A stretch of 64,000 bases of DNA from Hymenopellis radicata (Eukaryota > Basidiomycota > Agaricomycetes > Agaricales > Physalacriaceae): contig JADNRX010000008.1 in assembly GCA_015501595.1 (NCBI GenBank), positions 124,001-188,000 of the forward strand. The letters run 5' to 3'. The notes beneath the pieces were generated by a model, which made no database searches, had not been told where the DNA came from, and saw nothing but the letters and a program-made list of their open reading frames with translations. A program made the position numbers and the translations under genes. How positions within the stretch are numbered: position 1 is the stretch's first letter; each line of letters opens with the position of its first letter. Of this stretch, positions 1 to 12,111 are shown piece by piece.

Positions 1-191
1 TTCTTTTGCACCCGCCTAACCCGCATCTGTAACAGGTTACAGGTACGACCACACGTGTGAAAGATACGCGACGGGGATAACGCCGGCAAGCATGAAGAGA
101 CTTGATGCAAACTGATACCTAATTCCAATAAACAAGTGTGTAAGGATGGTGTCTGAATCCCCACGTCCTTCACTGTCCTTCATCGCATCCC

Positions 192-2951
192 ATGACAATC
201 CTCCCTTCGCGCGCTTCAGCTCCGGCTACTGAGATTCAGAATGGCTGGCCAGTCAAGCCCATTAGCGAACTTGCAGCGCTAGAGATCCCTGGAAACGTCA
301 CTGTTCCCCAGTTCCTCTTTAATTCCAAGCACTTCGCTCGCCTCGACCATTATCCCAATGCCCCTTGGCTGATAGACTCTGTGTCTGGCCGAGCTCTTAC
401 TGGCGACGAGGTACGCATTGACGCCAACTTGAATCCAGAATTGTTTGATCTCAATATGACTACTGCAGCTTAAAGATCGAAGTCACGCCCTTGCGAAGGT
501 TATCAACGCGCGATATGGTCTAGGTGAGGCTGGGTAGTCTGATCGATTTCGAATGCGTCTTGACTGCTCTCGCAACTAGAAAAGCACGAGGATCCAGTTG
601 GTAAGCCCTTTACATTTGCTTTGGTTGAAATAGGACGCTCAAGAGTGACCTACAGTCTGTGTCATCAGCGTTAATCACGTCGGTGAGCCCACTTGCCTCA
701 ACCGCTGTATGTCTGCTAAATCTTGTCTTGACTTCCAGATTATCCGACGAGTGTATGGGCGTCGCATCTCCTGGGCGCTGCGGTCTTGTGAGTCTTAACC
801 TCATGGACTCGGATGTTTCGACTGAGCATCTCTGACAGCACCACGAATCCAGCATTTACCGCAGAAGAGCTCGAACTCCAGTTCAGAGCAGCGAAGCCCT
901 GTCTTTTCTTCGTCCAGCCGGAGGTACTTTCGACAGTCCGTGAGGCAGCAACCGCCAGTGGGCTTCAGCCCGATCGCATTATTCTGTTCAACGCGTCGCA
1001 CCCAACGTCAAACGGCTCCCATCCCGAAAATGGAGACTACGCGCCGTTGACTGTACAGGACCTGGTAGACATCGGTTTGGACTCCGATACGTCATCGGGG
1101 TTCAGTGAGCAAGTGCTCGGGCCGGAGGAAGGGAAAACAAGGACCGCGATTCTATTTCCTTCCAGTGGTACCACCGGTATGTACATTCCCAAGTTGCCTT
1201 TGATTCACCTGTTCATACGCACCGTCATTCAGGTATTCCGAAACTTATTTCGGTTTCTCATCACGCTTTCATCGCAAACATCCTTCAAGCCGCTGTTTAC
1301 CACGCAGGAGCCAACAAGGAGACAATACCCGTCGCTCAGAGGCGGTATAAGCCTGGAGATGTCTCCCTCGCAGGTAAATCTGTCAATTCGCGTATGGCTA
1401 ATGTGTTACTTATGTGTATCATGGTTATCTAGTCTTGCCATTTTTCCGTGAGTCTCATGTCTTGAAGGCTAGCGTCTTGGTCTGAAATGACGTGCTTCGT
1501 TCCGACAGACATTTTGGGCCTCCTCATTAATGTGAGCTACTCTAGCTCGATTAGGTGCCATGGCTAACTACTAGATAGCTTCACCATGCTCTTTTCTCGG
1601 GGGTGAGATTCTTCTCGAATTGAAACGACGTCGTTTTGAAACGTCGTTGACCAGATGACTGTTGTCGTTGCTCCGAAATTCAGCTTAGGAACCTGCGTCA
1701 AAACGATAGAAAAGTACAAAATCACGCATCTTCTGTAAGTGACATCGTTCTTTGCTCTCGTCGTCATTCTAGCTAGTTGCTTACTCTGCGCAGAATGGTG
1801 CCACCAATGGTTGTTCTGTTCACAAAGGTATTTTTCTCTTCAGAGGCATTGCACATGGTTCTGACGCGTAAGAATCTGCAGAAACTAGGTGTTGACGTTG
1901 AAGAACTGCGGAGTGTACGAGTAATCTCCATTGCGGGTGCTCCCTTGAACAACGACCTTGTCAAGCGTCTCGCGCAAACCGTTCCTCAATCAGTTATTGG
2001 ACAGATATACGGTACGCGTTGACATGTTAACTCAGAGTAGTGCTTGTTCTTACGCAGCGTGTTAGGCATGACAGAAGCTGGGGCTCTCACAGCACCATCT
2101 CTCTCCGTCCAGGTTGCTACCCCAGGAAACGCCTCCTCTGGTGCAACTTCAGCTAGCGTAGGTAAACTACTCCCCGGCGTCGTCTGGAAGGTGATTTGCG
2201 CGGACGGATCGCTCGCTGAACGAGGGGAGAAAGGCGAGCTTTGGGTCAAAACTCCCTCTATGGCGGCGGGATATCGTAACAACTTGGAATCGTGAGTAGT
2301 CATCTTGACCTTTTCTCTGCTCTGTTGACGTCGTGGACTCTCAGCTGGTCGGACACGTTTGTTGATGGGTCAGTCAGCCTCCCACCCTCGTCGGATCTGA
2401 TCTGTGTGTTGACCCCATGTCTCTAGATGGCTACGCAGTGGAGACGAGGTATATCTAGATGATGCTGGCGACTTGTTCGTCGTTCAGCGTTTGAAGGTAG
2501 GCGCCTGTGCTATGCTACAACTCCGCATCTGACACGAAAATGACCAGGATTTCATGAAAGTAAAGGGATTCCGAGTCAATCCTGACGAACTTGAAAGCCA
2601 CTTGTTCAAACACGCGGACGTCGCGGACTGCTGCGTTGTTCCGGTGCCGGATGAATTCAGCGGAGAGGTACCCAAGGCGTTCATCGTCCTCACCCAGGAA
2701 GCACGTGGTCGCGTCGGATCTGATGACAGTCAATTGGCACAACTAAAGGCTGCGCTCATTCAAGTAAGTTTTGCTTGGATTTGCTCTTTTTTTAGCCCTT
2801 ATTGAAGACGGGACTTCAGCATGTCGCGGAACACAAGGTCACCTATAAGCACCTTGGGGGCGGAGTTGAGTTCTGTGAGCAGATTCCAAAGACGGCGTCT
2901 GGAAAGATGCTGCGACGGCTTTTGCGCAACCATAAGTCTACGGAGGCGTAG
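192..2951 (+). CDS. AMP-dependent acyl/aryl-CoA ligase (ANL superfamily)
   Basis: Adenylates a carboxylic acid and transfers it to CoA or another thiol; the substrate cannot be read from sequence. About 18 exons splice in frame from the ATG at 192 to the TAG at 2949-2951. The AMP-binding P-loop SSGTTGIPKL is formed across the intron near 1177-1233. The core motif YGMTEAG is restored by splicing near 2010-2070 (exon restarts at GGC ATG ACA). GWLRSGDE, the hinge QRLKDFMKVKGFRVNPDELE and the C-terminal catalytic-lysine motif PKTASGKMLRR follow. The protein ends NHKSTEA, so there is no PTS1-type SKL. Overall layout resembles fungal 4-coumarate-CoA-ligase-like or phenylacetyl-CoA-ligase-like enzymes. 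It is the first of several small-molecule enzymes in the left 18 kb. Family is certain, substrate unknown. Confidence 0.9.
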
Positions 2952-3527
2952 GCAGTCTTAGGGCAGCTATGACTGGTATTGGTATTCTACCGATGTATTT
3001 TGTACAATTGCCTGCCTCGCTAGCAGGGTAGATTCGCTATTTATTTGAACTCCATGTACTCATAACAGATGTTCGACATAGACCCAACACTAGTCAACGA
3101 AAGCGGCGGACTTGAAGCTCCAGCGCCTCTCGCAAGGCGGTTCAAAATTCGCAAATGTACTGAGTGAAAACACATGGAGGCGACAAGATACTTGGCCTAG
3201 TCCTCCTGTACATGGGCTCTAGATAGTTCCAGAACCCAAATGTACCGTCTGTATCACCGATCCTGAATGTCTTGAGGGAGGATGCCGAAGGAAAGAAGAC
3301 GACTTCCGATGAGGAACTATAGTCCCTCGAGATGATAACCACAATGAGGACTTGCAATTGCATAAGGCGAATAGGTATTGAATTCGAGTGACTGTAACGT
3401 TAGAGCAATGATAGGCCAACATTGATGTTCACTTAATTGACGCCGCAGAATAAGTCAATCATTCTTCGATTGATCTACATTGGGTTACAGGACCTCGGCG
3501 GAGACGAAGGGGACGAAGCCTCTCAAC

Positions 3528-3541
3528 ACCTCCATGGAGGT
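3528..3541. promoter_or_regulatory. perfect 14-base palindrome ACCTCCATGGAGGT
   Basis: Perfect two-fold symmetric site in non-coding DNA. Its CCTCC..GGAGG half-sites recur at 7219-7237 and 16615-16626, all in the enzyme-rich left part of the window. Symmetry and recurrence suggest binding of a dimeric regulator, but this is inference. Confidence 0.3.
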
Positions 3542-3742
3542 CATGGTCTGCGTTCCTGTGATCCGGCGGGCGGCGCGCTGACCGCTCGGGTGGTGCTTGG
3601 ATTGAGAGAACCCCCGAGTATAGTTTCTTCCGAGAAGGTCGTACTCCCAATCTTCGATCCATGTCCAACGACCGATCCCCTTCGAGGAAAGCCGTCGGAT
3701 GTGCACATGTAAGAGGACGTCGAAACATCAAGTTCCTGCACA

Positions 3743-3780
3743 GCTAAGACCAGGCTAAGACGGTGCTAAGACGACTAAGA
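3743..3780. repeat. short tandem repeat, 11-base period
   Basis: GCTAAGAC occurs at 3743, 3754 and 3765, exactly 11 bases apart, followed by a partial copy (CTAAGA) near 3775. About 3.5 units. Confidence 0.7.
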
Positions 3781-4113
3781 GAAAAGACAGGAGGTCACGA
3801 TACGTGTTTTAATGGTAGTACTGATACCAAAGGCGATCGTAATCCGAAGCCCGTTGCGTATGTGTGAAAGCTGAGCTACTAGACAACGTGCCGGAAGCAG
3901 AGCTTGGTAAGATTTGGAGTCGGAGAGATTTGAAGCGGACATCCGCTTCAGCCGGTAGGCGAGGCAGGCCTTTGGAAGTTGGACCTCAAGTGAGGAATAG
4001 GACAGACAAATTGAGGACTACTACTACTACCGATCAAAAGTTCACATCATATCGCTTTAGTGTCATGCGGTCCTTTCCTGCAAGAGCCACTCACCTCTGA
4101 AAGTTACACCAGC

Positions 4114-4889
4114 ATGGCCGACCCCGTTGCAAACAAATCTCGAGAACTCAAAGCGTATCTGTCGAACCAGCCGGAGACGCTCGTTGCATACGCCAAATGG
4201 TATGGCAAGGTCGCAGAGACCATCACCGGCGCCGAAGTGGCTGCGATCGACTCCAAAGTGAGCTAGAGGATTTAGGCCGCGCTGTTCTTACCTGAATTAT
4301 TAGAGCCTTACACTCACCTGTACGTTCAAGAACGGGAACAGGAAGCAGGTCCGGGTTGTGCTGGATCCCCCATTCGCTGGCTACGAAGACGTTAAGCCGC
4401 GCCTCCTTGAAATGAAGACGCGCGCGTTGGAAGGTCTTGGAATGGTAGCGCACATCCTATCTCTTGGAGACGGCATGAAAACTAATCGTCTTCCTACAGG
4501 TCAAATCCCCTGTGGTCAATACCTTCCGCTTCCCCACTCTTGTGTTCAAGACGACACTTGGCACCGTTTGTGGCCTGCTCTACCTCACCTTCGTCCCGAA
4601 CACCTACGTGGAAGGCACGACCCTAAAAGGTATATGGGCATTCACGTTTGCGGCACACGGCCTGCAAGCCCTTTACACGCTCAACCTCGCGCGCAAACAC
4701 GCGGGGAACTTCACCACGGGTGTACGTTGAGATTACACTCGTTATTTTTCCCCAATCGTCTGACAATTTATTCGGACTGTGTAGGCCGGATATGTTCTTG
4801 GTACCTTCATTTTCGGGTTTCCGTTTTGGATAGACATGCGTCAGCGCATCAACTCTGCGCGCATCAACTCTGTAGCCAAGATCCAGTGA
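4114..4889 (+). CDS. DUF2470-domain membrane protein
   Basis: Four exons (4114-4257, 4304-4444, 4500-4721, 4785-4889) splice in phase to 203 residues. The N-terminal half (MADPVANKSRELKAYLSNQP..) carries the heme-utilisation-like DUF2470 fold seen in fungal proteins of this length: a conserved YAKWYGKVAETITGAEVAAID stretch, then VVLDPPFAGYEDVKPRLLEMK. The C-terminal half has hydrophobic stretches (KTTLGTVCGLLYLTFVP, GIWAFTFAAHGLQALYTL, GYVLGTFIFGFPFW) that look like three membrane segments. The ATG at 4114 is chosen because homologous fungal proteins begin MADPV; an in-frame ATG at 4060 would add 18 residues with no conserved character. Biochemical function unknown. Confidence 0.85.
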
Positions 4890-5476
4890 AGAAATCGTAT
4901 TGTAGCGATGTGCCATACCAAATTGTGAAGCATTCGTCTGGCTTAGAGACTTCATAACGCCGTCATTAAGAAAGACCCTGTTGACAAAAAGAAAGCAGGA
5001 GTTCTTAGTGAGAGGCGAGTCTCCGAAGGTTTGAACGGCAACATTATCACAGTGGTGAAACGTCCTGCTTGCCCCGAGGTTGTACATTAGGACTCCTAAG
5101 TTCTTGGCCAAGTTGGCTTTAGTGCCCGATTAGGAAGGCAGAAGCTCGTGTTTCCCTTCCACCACCACCACCTCCACCTCCACAAGCACAGAACTATGAA
5201 ACAATAAGCTCAACGACAACTGTTGAACGGTGAGCAGTCTTTCTTTTTCCTTCTTTGATTCCTGCTAGTCGGTATGCGAGCACGTGAACCGAACTCGAAC
5301 ATCGCGGAAAGCCGCTGGTTGAGGGGCAATCTAGTTACTGTTCGTTACGGTTCACGAACGCGACGTCTTCATTCGTATCTGTGTTCCTTTACTTTTCCTC
5401 TTTACCTTGCAGAGTTTTGACGCGTGGCATAGTACATTAGACATGCAGCTTCACGGCTGCACCAGAACGATTATTT

Positions 5477-5941
5477 TTGGGTCCCTCGCTGCGTCCTTCA
5501 TCATCGACCTTCACATCTCTGGCAGTTTTGGCGCGATTTGCAGTGAAGACAAGCGAATGCTACAGAAGGAGACGACGCTGCCCATGCCGCTTATACCTCT
5601 CTCCTTCGAGTGAGAGCTCTTGCAGGGAAGAAAGAGCAACCCCAAGAGAGATCTACTCGTCATTTGGTCCATTCCCGTGCACGTTCCTAAATCCGAGGTA
5701 GGTCTTTCTTCAATGCTGACAGTGATTAAACGAGCTCCCTCGCCACCTCATGATTTTCTCTGCCAGGCTTCCCTATGTCCAGACTGACCCTATGCTTGTG
5801 ATATTCCTCGCCACTCTCTGCTCCATCTCTCTGATTCTCCGCACGAAAGTCAGCGGTCGGCTTCAATCTCACTCGAAAAAGAACGCAGTCAAAAAATCAG
5901 GGCTCAAGTACTACGCGCCCACAAGCCAGTATACGAACTAA
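5477..5941 (+). CDS. possible small membrane-anchored protein (hypothetical)
   Basis: The second exon (5767-5941) is the best-supported part: it encodes LPYVQTDPMLVIFLATLCSI.. with a clear hydrophobic helix, then a lysine-rich tail. A good intron (GTAGGT at 5698 to CAG at 5766) joins it in phase to an upstream frame that begins at an ATG near 5477. That upstream part is Ser/Arg-rich and unconvincing, and another frame over the same bases is equally open, so the N-terminus may be wrong. Not recognised. Confidence 0.3.
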
Positions 5942-7218
5942 AAGCCGAGGCGGGCTGCGTAAACAACGGAATTCAAGGGGTTGGGTCGAAAATGGAAGAG
6001 GTAGGAGGGACGCGACTCTTGTCAGGCGCGTCAAGTCTTCCCACGGCAAAAAAATCTGGGTGAGGAAATGAGAGCCCGTCAAACGTGACCGTTCTAGCCT
6101 GCGGGAAGCTGGCGACTTCCGAGTTACCAGCTTACGATCACATGTAACCGTGTTCTCAACTGAAAGAAACGGGAAATATGGCTAACATCCAATTAACCTG
6201 AAAAGTAACAAAGCTTCCAGAGATAAGACGGTGCGCGGATTTCATCTCCTCATATTGTGGGTCGCGCTCTATCTCAACGAGAACCTCCCCCATGACATCG
6301 GGACTTGGAATCCAGCGTTAGTGTACACATCGCATGGGCCCTTCGTCTTGCGGGCTTGGCCTGAATTGATCATCATCTCCGATCCACGAAAATTTTAGGT
6401 TCGCTGACTGCTTCAACGCCGTACAATGGCGCCGGAAATGCATCCAATGGTGTAAGATTCAATGAGTGCTTTCAGTCTTTATCTCATTTGCTGTGCGGAA
6501 CAGTTTCTGATGACATTACGAGTTCTCTCTAGTCTGCTAGGTAACGCCGCATGAGTCGAGGAACATGCGTGCACGGATGACTATCAGGAGGTGAGACATT
6601 TTGGTTTTCGGATTTGGAGATTCTAGTGTTAACATTCATTCTCTCGTAGATTGATGCAAATTAGTAGGCTTCAGGATAGTTTGGAGAGAAGATACAGGTG
6701 CTTAGTATCTCAAGATCGCGCCGTAAGCACATTCCCGCCACATGGAGAACTACCGGATTCCTCAGCCACCTGCAAACAGATCTCGAGACATCTTCTCAAT
6801 GAATGCGTCGACGATGTGCTACTGTCGTTCCACTTTTCTGATGGTGTACGCCTAAGATCCTGTCACTTGTGCAAGTCGTGAATTCCACGGATGGGACAAC
6901 CTGACAGGTTTGATTCTTGTCACGGCTCGTGGATACTTGCGCAGAGGCCCCATCATCGAGAAATTCTTTCGCCCGAGCTCCCACATGCAAAGGCTATACC
7001 ATGGCCTCTTGTACGTTAGCTAAACATCTCTTCACGCTCTGAGCTCCTCAAGGGGAATTTGTTCAATTCACGGAAGTTGACTTAGCTCCAAGCGGGACGA
7101 ACATGTTAAGTCGTCCCTAGATTTACCGTCGTCCCAACCTCAACTTTAAATGCCAGCATCACACCTCGTTCCGCGTTTATCGCTAAAGATACTTACTTCG
7201 TGGATTGTACGACATGGA

Positions 7219-7237
7219 ATACCTCCGCAGGAGGTAT
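7219..7237. repeat. hairpin palindrome ATACCTCC-GCA-GGAGGTAT
   Basis: Eight-base perfect arms around a 3-base spacer. The arms contain the same CCTCC/GGAGG halves as the palindromes at 3528 and 16615. Confidence 0.5.
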
Positions 7238-7326
7238 CTCCTGCAAGCCCATACTTCCAGGTACACCAAACTTTGCATTCGTAGGACTTCGTCGCTGTTA
7301 ATGAGCTACAGAGAACGCCTTGGCAC

Positions 7327-7865
7327 TCCGGTCGCTCATGTCCCGGTATCGCTTCCAGTTTTCAGTCACCGACTGTCCTCTTCATCAGCAGTGACTAGTG
7401 GCGGCGTTATTTTCGGACTTCTTCCCGTTCCCTCAGGCTTCACAAGACTTCTACAACGTGATGTACCCCGATCCCGAAGATTAACAGAGCCTTGTATTCG
7501 TCGGAGCCATGTCAACGAAGTCATATATCCGTGGGATGCCGTTGAATCAGAATCCCGGGCGCTCATGTCCCTGTGCGCACCAAGTATCCAGTTTCTGCAA
7601 ACGGTGGCGTTATTTTACGTGTTCTGATTGCGCTCCCAGGACTTAGTACAACGTTGCAAGTGACTCAATGTCAACAAGCCTAATCAAGCTCTGAATTCAT
7701 TGAAGTTACTGTCACTGAACATTGGAAGTCCGGTCGCTCATGATCCTATGCCACGCGCTAAGTATAAAACATTTCAAGTATGGCAAGACTTCATCTCTAC
7801 TAAGTCCATTGTGACTAAGCGCGCCGAATCTCCACACGGGGGGTGGCGTTAATTTTTTCACTCTC
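7327..7865 (+). repeat. three degenerate copies of a ~0.2-kb unit
   Basis: Each unit begins with CCGGTCGCTCATG or a near copy (about 7328, 7554, 7731) and carries a GGTGGCGTTATTTT-like box (about 7400, 7602, 7845). Unit spacing varies (226 then 177 bases) and the sequence between the boxes is only weakly alike, so this is an old, decayed tandem array. Confidence 0.5.
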
Positions 7866-8491
7866 GGATGTTCATACTAACATTGTCGACCGCTTGGGGT
7901 GACGCTGGGCCGTGCCGTCGAGGGTCCAAGCCATAGGATTGGAAATGTGTGATTCTTTGAGGAAGCAGTTTTTTAGCACTGCAGAGATGCATTTCCTACT
8001 TTGGTGGTAGCAAGGTTTCCCACTGGCATCGGCCAGGTTTTTCAAGTTCCGGCTCAAACACAGCAGGCTACCCGGCGTGAGTCGCGTCCCACGAAACGTT
8101 AAAGAAAGGTGTGTACGAGTACCTGCTGTTTTCGGGACTGTTCATCTTAATTGTGATCGCAATTCGTCCAAATTGTCTCTTGCAGTCATTGAGGAGAGAT
8201 CTCCGGATCAGTCCACTCCCAAACTGTAAGTATGCTTGCCACTCAAATAACGACAGTTCGTCGTGACCGAGCAAGTGTTTATCTGAATCTGCCACTGAGA
8301 CCGTTCTATTTAAACTGTCTGCCCTTACTACTACTAACATTGACTCAAGCTGGAGCGCGACTTGGACCAAATCCTATTGTTTCATGCAGGACATTGAGCT
8401 AGTGCATACGGTCGTGCTGATTCCGACGCGCCAGTAGTAAAAACAAAGACTACATACCCGGACACGGGCTACTTGTACACACATTTATTAT

Positions 8492-9702
8492 TTAGACACG
8501 CTTCTTCACCCATGCGAAGTACAGCTGGCACGAATACTGCCACTCCATGTCGTCACGGCCCATCTCTTCTAGGAATCCCTGCTGCACTTCCTTTGTAAGT
8601 CCAACCGTAGTAGGACTGACTGTCGCCGCGCCCAGAGCGCCAACAAGGGCCTTCCTCATCATCTGACTGAGACCCGCCAAGGCCGGCTCTGCTCGACGTA
8701 AGAAACGCGTTTCAACGCGCCTTGATGGGGGAGAACATACCTTCGGGAATGGGATTGATGGGAAGATCAACCTCTCGAACATGAACCTCACTGAGCTTGC
8801 TGGAGGACTCAAGATACGAAGAAAGCGTCTTGCCGTAATGAGGGTCTCCGGCTTCCGACTCCATGGACTTCACTAGAGCTGAAAGGCCGAGCTTTATTCC
8901 TGGGGCCTTGTCCAAACCTTGGAAGGCCTCGGACCAGTCGATATCATCGACCAGAAGCCAACCGCCTGGCGACACAAGATCGATTATGCGGGAAAGGACC
9001 GAATGCCCATCCGGGAGCTAAAAATAGACCAGCTCAAGTCAGCGCGTTTGGCGTAGAAGATTTAGTCTTACATGGCAGAGCACCAGTCGGATATGAATGA
9101 CATCAAAGCTCTCCGCCGGGAACGGGAAGGGCTCTAGTACATTGAGCTGTTGGTAGCGGACGTTGGGAGGCAGGGGCCTAGAAGAGTTTCGATTCGTCAA
9201 GGGCTTCAAGATCTTCATATATTGGACGGAGCCTACCTAGCAGGAAGCGGGTTCATGTCGACGGCGAGTACGTCGGCATCAGGGTAGGCCTTAGCCGCTT
9301 GAATGGCCCTACGAACCAACGAGTCAGTTGCAAGGACGGCGAGTCGAGCTTAGAGCTTACCATGCGCCTGACCCCGCGCTGCACACCAAAAGTCAGCTGG
9401 AACGATCCGAGTGTAATCACGGAAAAGGTCCGTACCCAATTTCAAGGATCTTTTGAGGCTTCCCTAAGTCTGCAGGGGATAGCTTGCTACCCAGGAACTT
9501 ATCGATTCCATTGTGCATAGCGTCGAGCCTAAGTGCACACTTCAGGACACGAATAGATCGACAGGGATAGCTGAAATCATACCTGGCCCATTCTGCTTCG
9601 TTGGCCTGCACGATTGAAGAAATTTATGAGGGATACACCATGAGTAAAAGCATAGCTGCCTACCACTAGGACATAGGGAGTCTGGACGTCAGCTGCAGCC
9701 AT
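8492..9702 (-). CDS. class I SAM-dependent methyltransferase
   Basis: Eight exons join in phase to 274 residues: 9664-9702, 9583-9605, 9436-9528, 9361-9378, 9237-9308, 9072-9177, 8741-9017 and 8492-8688. The SAM-binding motif I ILEIGAGSGAWAIQ is assembled over three exons. The acidic loop end VLAVDMNP, the motif FDVIHIRLVLCHLPDGH and the post-motif strand PGGWLLVDDIDW follow. The short N-terminus NEAEWARLDAMHNGI matches the entry helix of fungal TAM/LaeA-like methyltransferases, which supports the unusual 23-base exon 2. It probably modifies a small molecule, given its monooxygenase neighbour and lack of other domains; the acceptor is unknown. The 592 bases to the divergently transcribed monooxygenase could hold a shared promoter. 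Confidence 0.88.
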
Positions 9703-10294
9703 GTTGAGGGAGTTGAGGAATCGGAATTAGATTGGACCATGTTTTTATACGATCCAGATGAACGTCGTTCGAGTCTCGGGTCACGTCACGACGGGCGGCC
9801 TCGGAGCCCAATTTGAACAATCCAGGAACTCGGGTCTTTATCACCGACGGATTTGGATCACCCCGATTTACCGTGACGTGACCGGAGGTTAAGGGACAAA
9901 TCCACTAGGAGATTGGCGATCAATATTTAATCATCAACTTAGCAGAGGAAATGGAGATAACGCAGCGGCCCCACCTAGTCCCCACCTGCTTTGTCTCCAT
10001 GCAAGTCTCCCCGTCGGCGAGTAATTATTTCCAATAAGCATTACGCAGGTCGCTGGTGAGCGTTTATTTTGAGTAATCATGAATTCGGAGTCATGCGAGG
10101 GAACCAGGTGAGAGCGGGTGTCTAGGCCTTACTGTAGCTATAGCCATGCGGTGTCTCGTTGTTCGTGTATCATCATCAATTCAAATAGGGAAACAGGAAA
10201 ACGCAGGGGAAAGTGAGAGTGAAATCAGTACTACCTCAAACACTTGTTTTCATCTTCCTCGAAGATTCCAACATTTATCCTCCAAGTACCGACA
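9703..10294. promoter_or_regulatory. divergent intergenic region, methyltransferase / monooxygenase
   Basis: The two genes point away from each other with 592 bases between their start codons, so both promoters must lie here. No TATA box or clear operator was recognised. Confidence 0.45.
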
Positions 10295-12111
10295 ATGGCC
10301 TCTCCAAAACTTCGAATTGCAATTGCGTGTGTTCATTCCCATTCATCGACGTACATCTTCCTAATCCCGAGTCTCATTCAGCGGTGGTGGTGTGGGGGGC
10401 ATCATCGCGGCTCTCGCCCTATCCAAGTCTGAAAACCTTGAAGTCGTCGTGTACGAAGCAGCCTCTCAGTTCGGAGAGATCGGCGTCGCAATCGGCATGC
10501 CATGGAGGCCATGGACGGTCCTCAAGTTGCTTGGGTTGCAGCAATACCTGGTACCGCTCTTGCCCAAGGATCAAATTCCACGCGACGAGATGGGTCAGTT
10601 ACGTTTTGAGCTGCTGAACAACGCATTGATATTGGTTCTCAAGTACCGACGATTCTCTATCGCAAGTCTGATCAAGCCGTTGGGAAGACATCTTCATGTG
10701 CATGGGTCTAGGTATGTCTGCTCTCCACCGCGCATAACCCAGCTCCTTATAGCGTCCCTTTCAGCTGGTTACACGAGGTTCCGTCGCGCACACTTCCACG
10801 CAGCGCTTTTGAAAGAGCTTCCGTCTCGCACCAAAACGTTCACATCAAAGCGTTTGGTTAGCTATACTGAGCCATCTAACCAATCGGAACCAATCGAGCT
10901 GCACTTTCAGGACGGAACGACTGCCACGTGTGACATCCTCATTGGGGCTGATGGAATCAAGTCTGCTGTACGCGCCACGATGTACACGGCGGCAGCCGAC
11001 CAGGCAGAGAAGGAGGGTCGGTCTGCTGAAGCCACCAAGCTGCGCTCCCACATCAAGGCACGCTTCAGCGGCGTAGAGGTCTTCCGTACAGTCATCCCGG
11101 CCGACAAACTGCGCGAGTTCGCACCAAACCATCACGCTTTCCAGTGTCCCACTCAGGTCGGTCTTTCGTCACGATAGTAAACTGTAATTGCTGGCTGAAA
11201 TGTGTCCATAGTTCCTGGGAAAAGAAAAGGTCAGATTGCTTCAATTCTCGTCTGTCCCTCTCCTTATGCAACAATCGTCCGATGCAGCATATTATGTCCT
11301 ATCCTATCCAGTCGGAACATAGCAAGGTTGTGAATATTGGTATTTACAAGTGCGATTACACCCGTGAGGGAGACGATTACCCCGAACCATGGGTAACGGA
11401 CGTTAGCTCTGAGCATCTAGCCTCGTTGTATCCAGGCTGGGAACCAGATGTGCAGGCTATCCTCAAGGTGGGGGGCGTAACTTCTTATACCGAACTGTCG
11501 TTAGCTCATATTCGTACACTCAGTGTGTCGATCCCATTGTCAGCCGATGGGCCATTTGTACCGTCACCGGACTACCGTTCTTCAACGCGTCTCGCGTCGT
11601 ACTACTGGGAGATGCGGTAAGCATTTTTTTAAAAATTCTCAACGAGTCTTTGCTGACGATGAGTTCTAGGCGGTTTGTGTGCCTCTCCATCTAATTCTTT
11701 TAGCTGATTATCCGTCACTCTAGCACGCTATGACTAACTTCCAAGGTGCTGGTGCAGGCCAAGCTATCGAGGTAACCTTTCCCTTTTGTCCTTGCCTCTA
11801 GGGATTGCTCACCTACGCCTCTATAGGATGCCTACATTCTCTCGACGATCCTCTCACACCCCTCTATCACCCGCGAGAATGTGACCAAAGCGCTCGAGAT
11901 CTACTCCGAGATCCGCGTTCCATTCTCTCGCCACGTCTTGGAGAGTTCACGGACCACCGGGGTAGACTGCGCTCTTCACGACGAGGTTGCCGCCGCGGAC
12001 TTGGATTCGCTCGGGAGGCGTATGCAGGCGGAGATGGAATGGGCCTGGACCTGGCGTCCTGAGGATGAGCAGAAGAAAGCTTTAGATCTCGTTGAGAAGA
12101 CTTTTGGTTAG
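10295..12111 (+). CDS. class A FAD-dependent monooxygenase (salicylate-hydroxylase-like)
   Basis: Hydroxylates an aromatic or similar substrate with NAD(P)H and O2. Exon 1 (10295-10326) plus exon 2 (from 10382) form the Rossmann motif RIAIAGGGVGGIIAALAL. FGEIGVAIG, RAHFHAALLKEL, the DG motif CDILIGADGIKSAVR, and the second FAD motif LLGDAAHAMTNFQGAGAGQAIED complete the family layout. The GDAAHAM motif needs a 3-base exon at 11670-11672. Exon 3 (10644-10711) is one base short: the conserved RKSDQAVG..EDIFM continues only if one base is added at the GGG at 10682-10684. Either a sequencing indel or a real frameshift; all else is well preserved. Ends TAG at 12109-12111. Confidence 0.88.
11670..11672 (+). 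other. predicted 3-base microexon (GCG)
   Basis: Flanked by two ordinary introns, 11617-11669 (GTAAGC..TAG) and 11673-11723 (GTTTGT..TAG). Including it gives the universally conserved second alanine of GDAAHAM; skipping it leaves GDA-HAM. Confidence 0.55.

Larger units (their letters stand above)
2952..4113. other. intergenic, no convincing gene
   Basis: Open frames here on both strands overlap each other and have no recognisable domain or splice-supported continuation. The stretch holds a 14-base palindrome (3528-3541) and a short 11-base-period tandem repeat (3743-3780). The last few hundred bases are presumably the promoter of the DUF2470 gene. Confidence 0.5.
5942..8491. other. long intergenic stretch with degenerate repeats
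   Basis: No gene model could be built over about 2.5 kb. The longest frame, 7205-7627, runs across the degenerate repeat units and lacks domain character. The stretch contains a hairpin palindrome (7219-7237) and three diverged copies of a roughly 0.2-kb unit (7327-7865). Confidence 0.5.

Noticed and set aside
600..740. Apparent frame problem in the CoA ligase
   Set aside because: Using the acceptor CTACAG before TCTGTGTC and donor GTGAGC gives a continuous VVCVISVNHVDYPTSVW, so the gene is intact.
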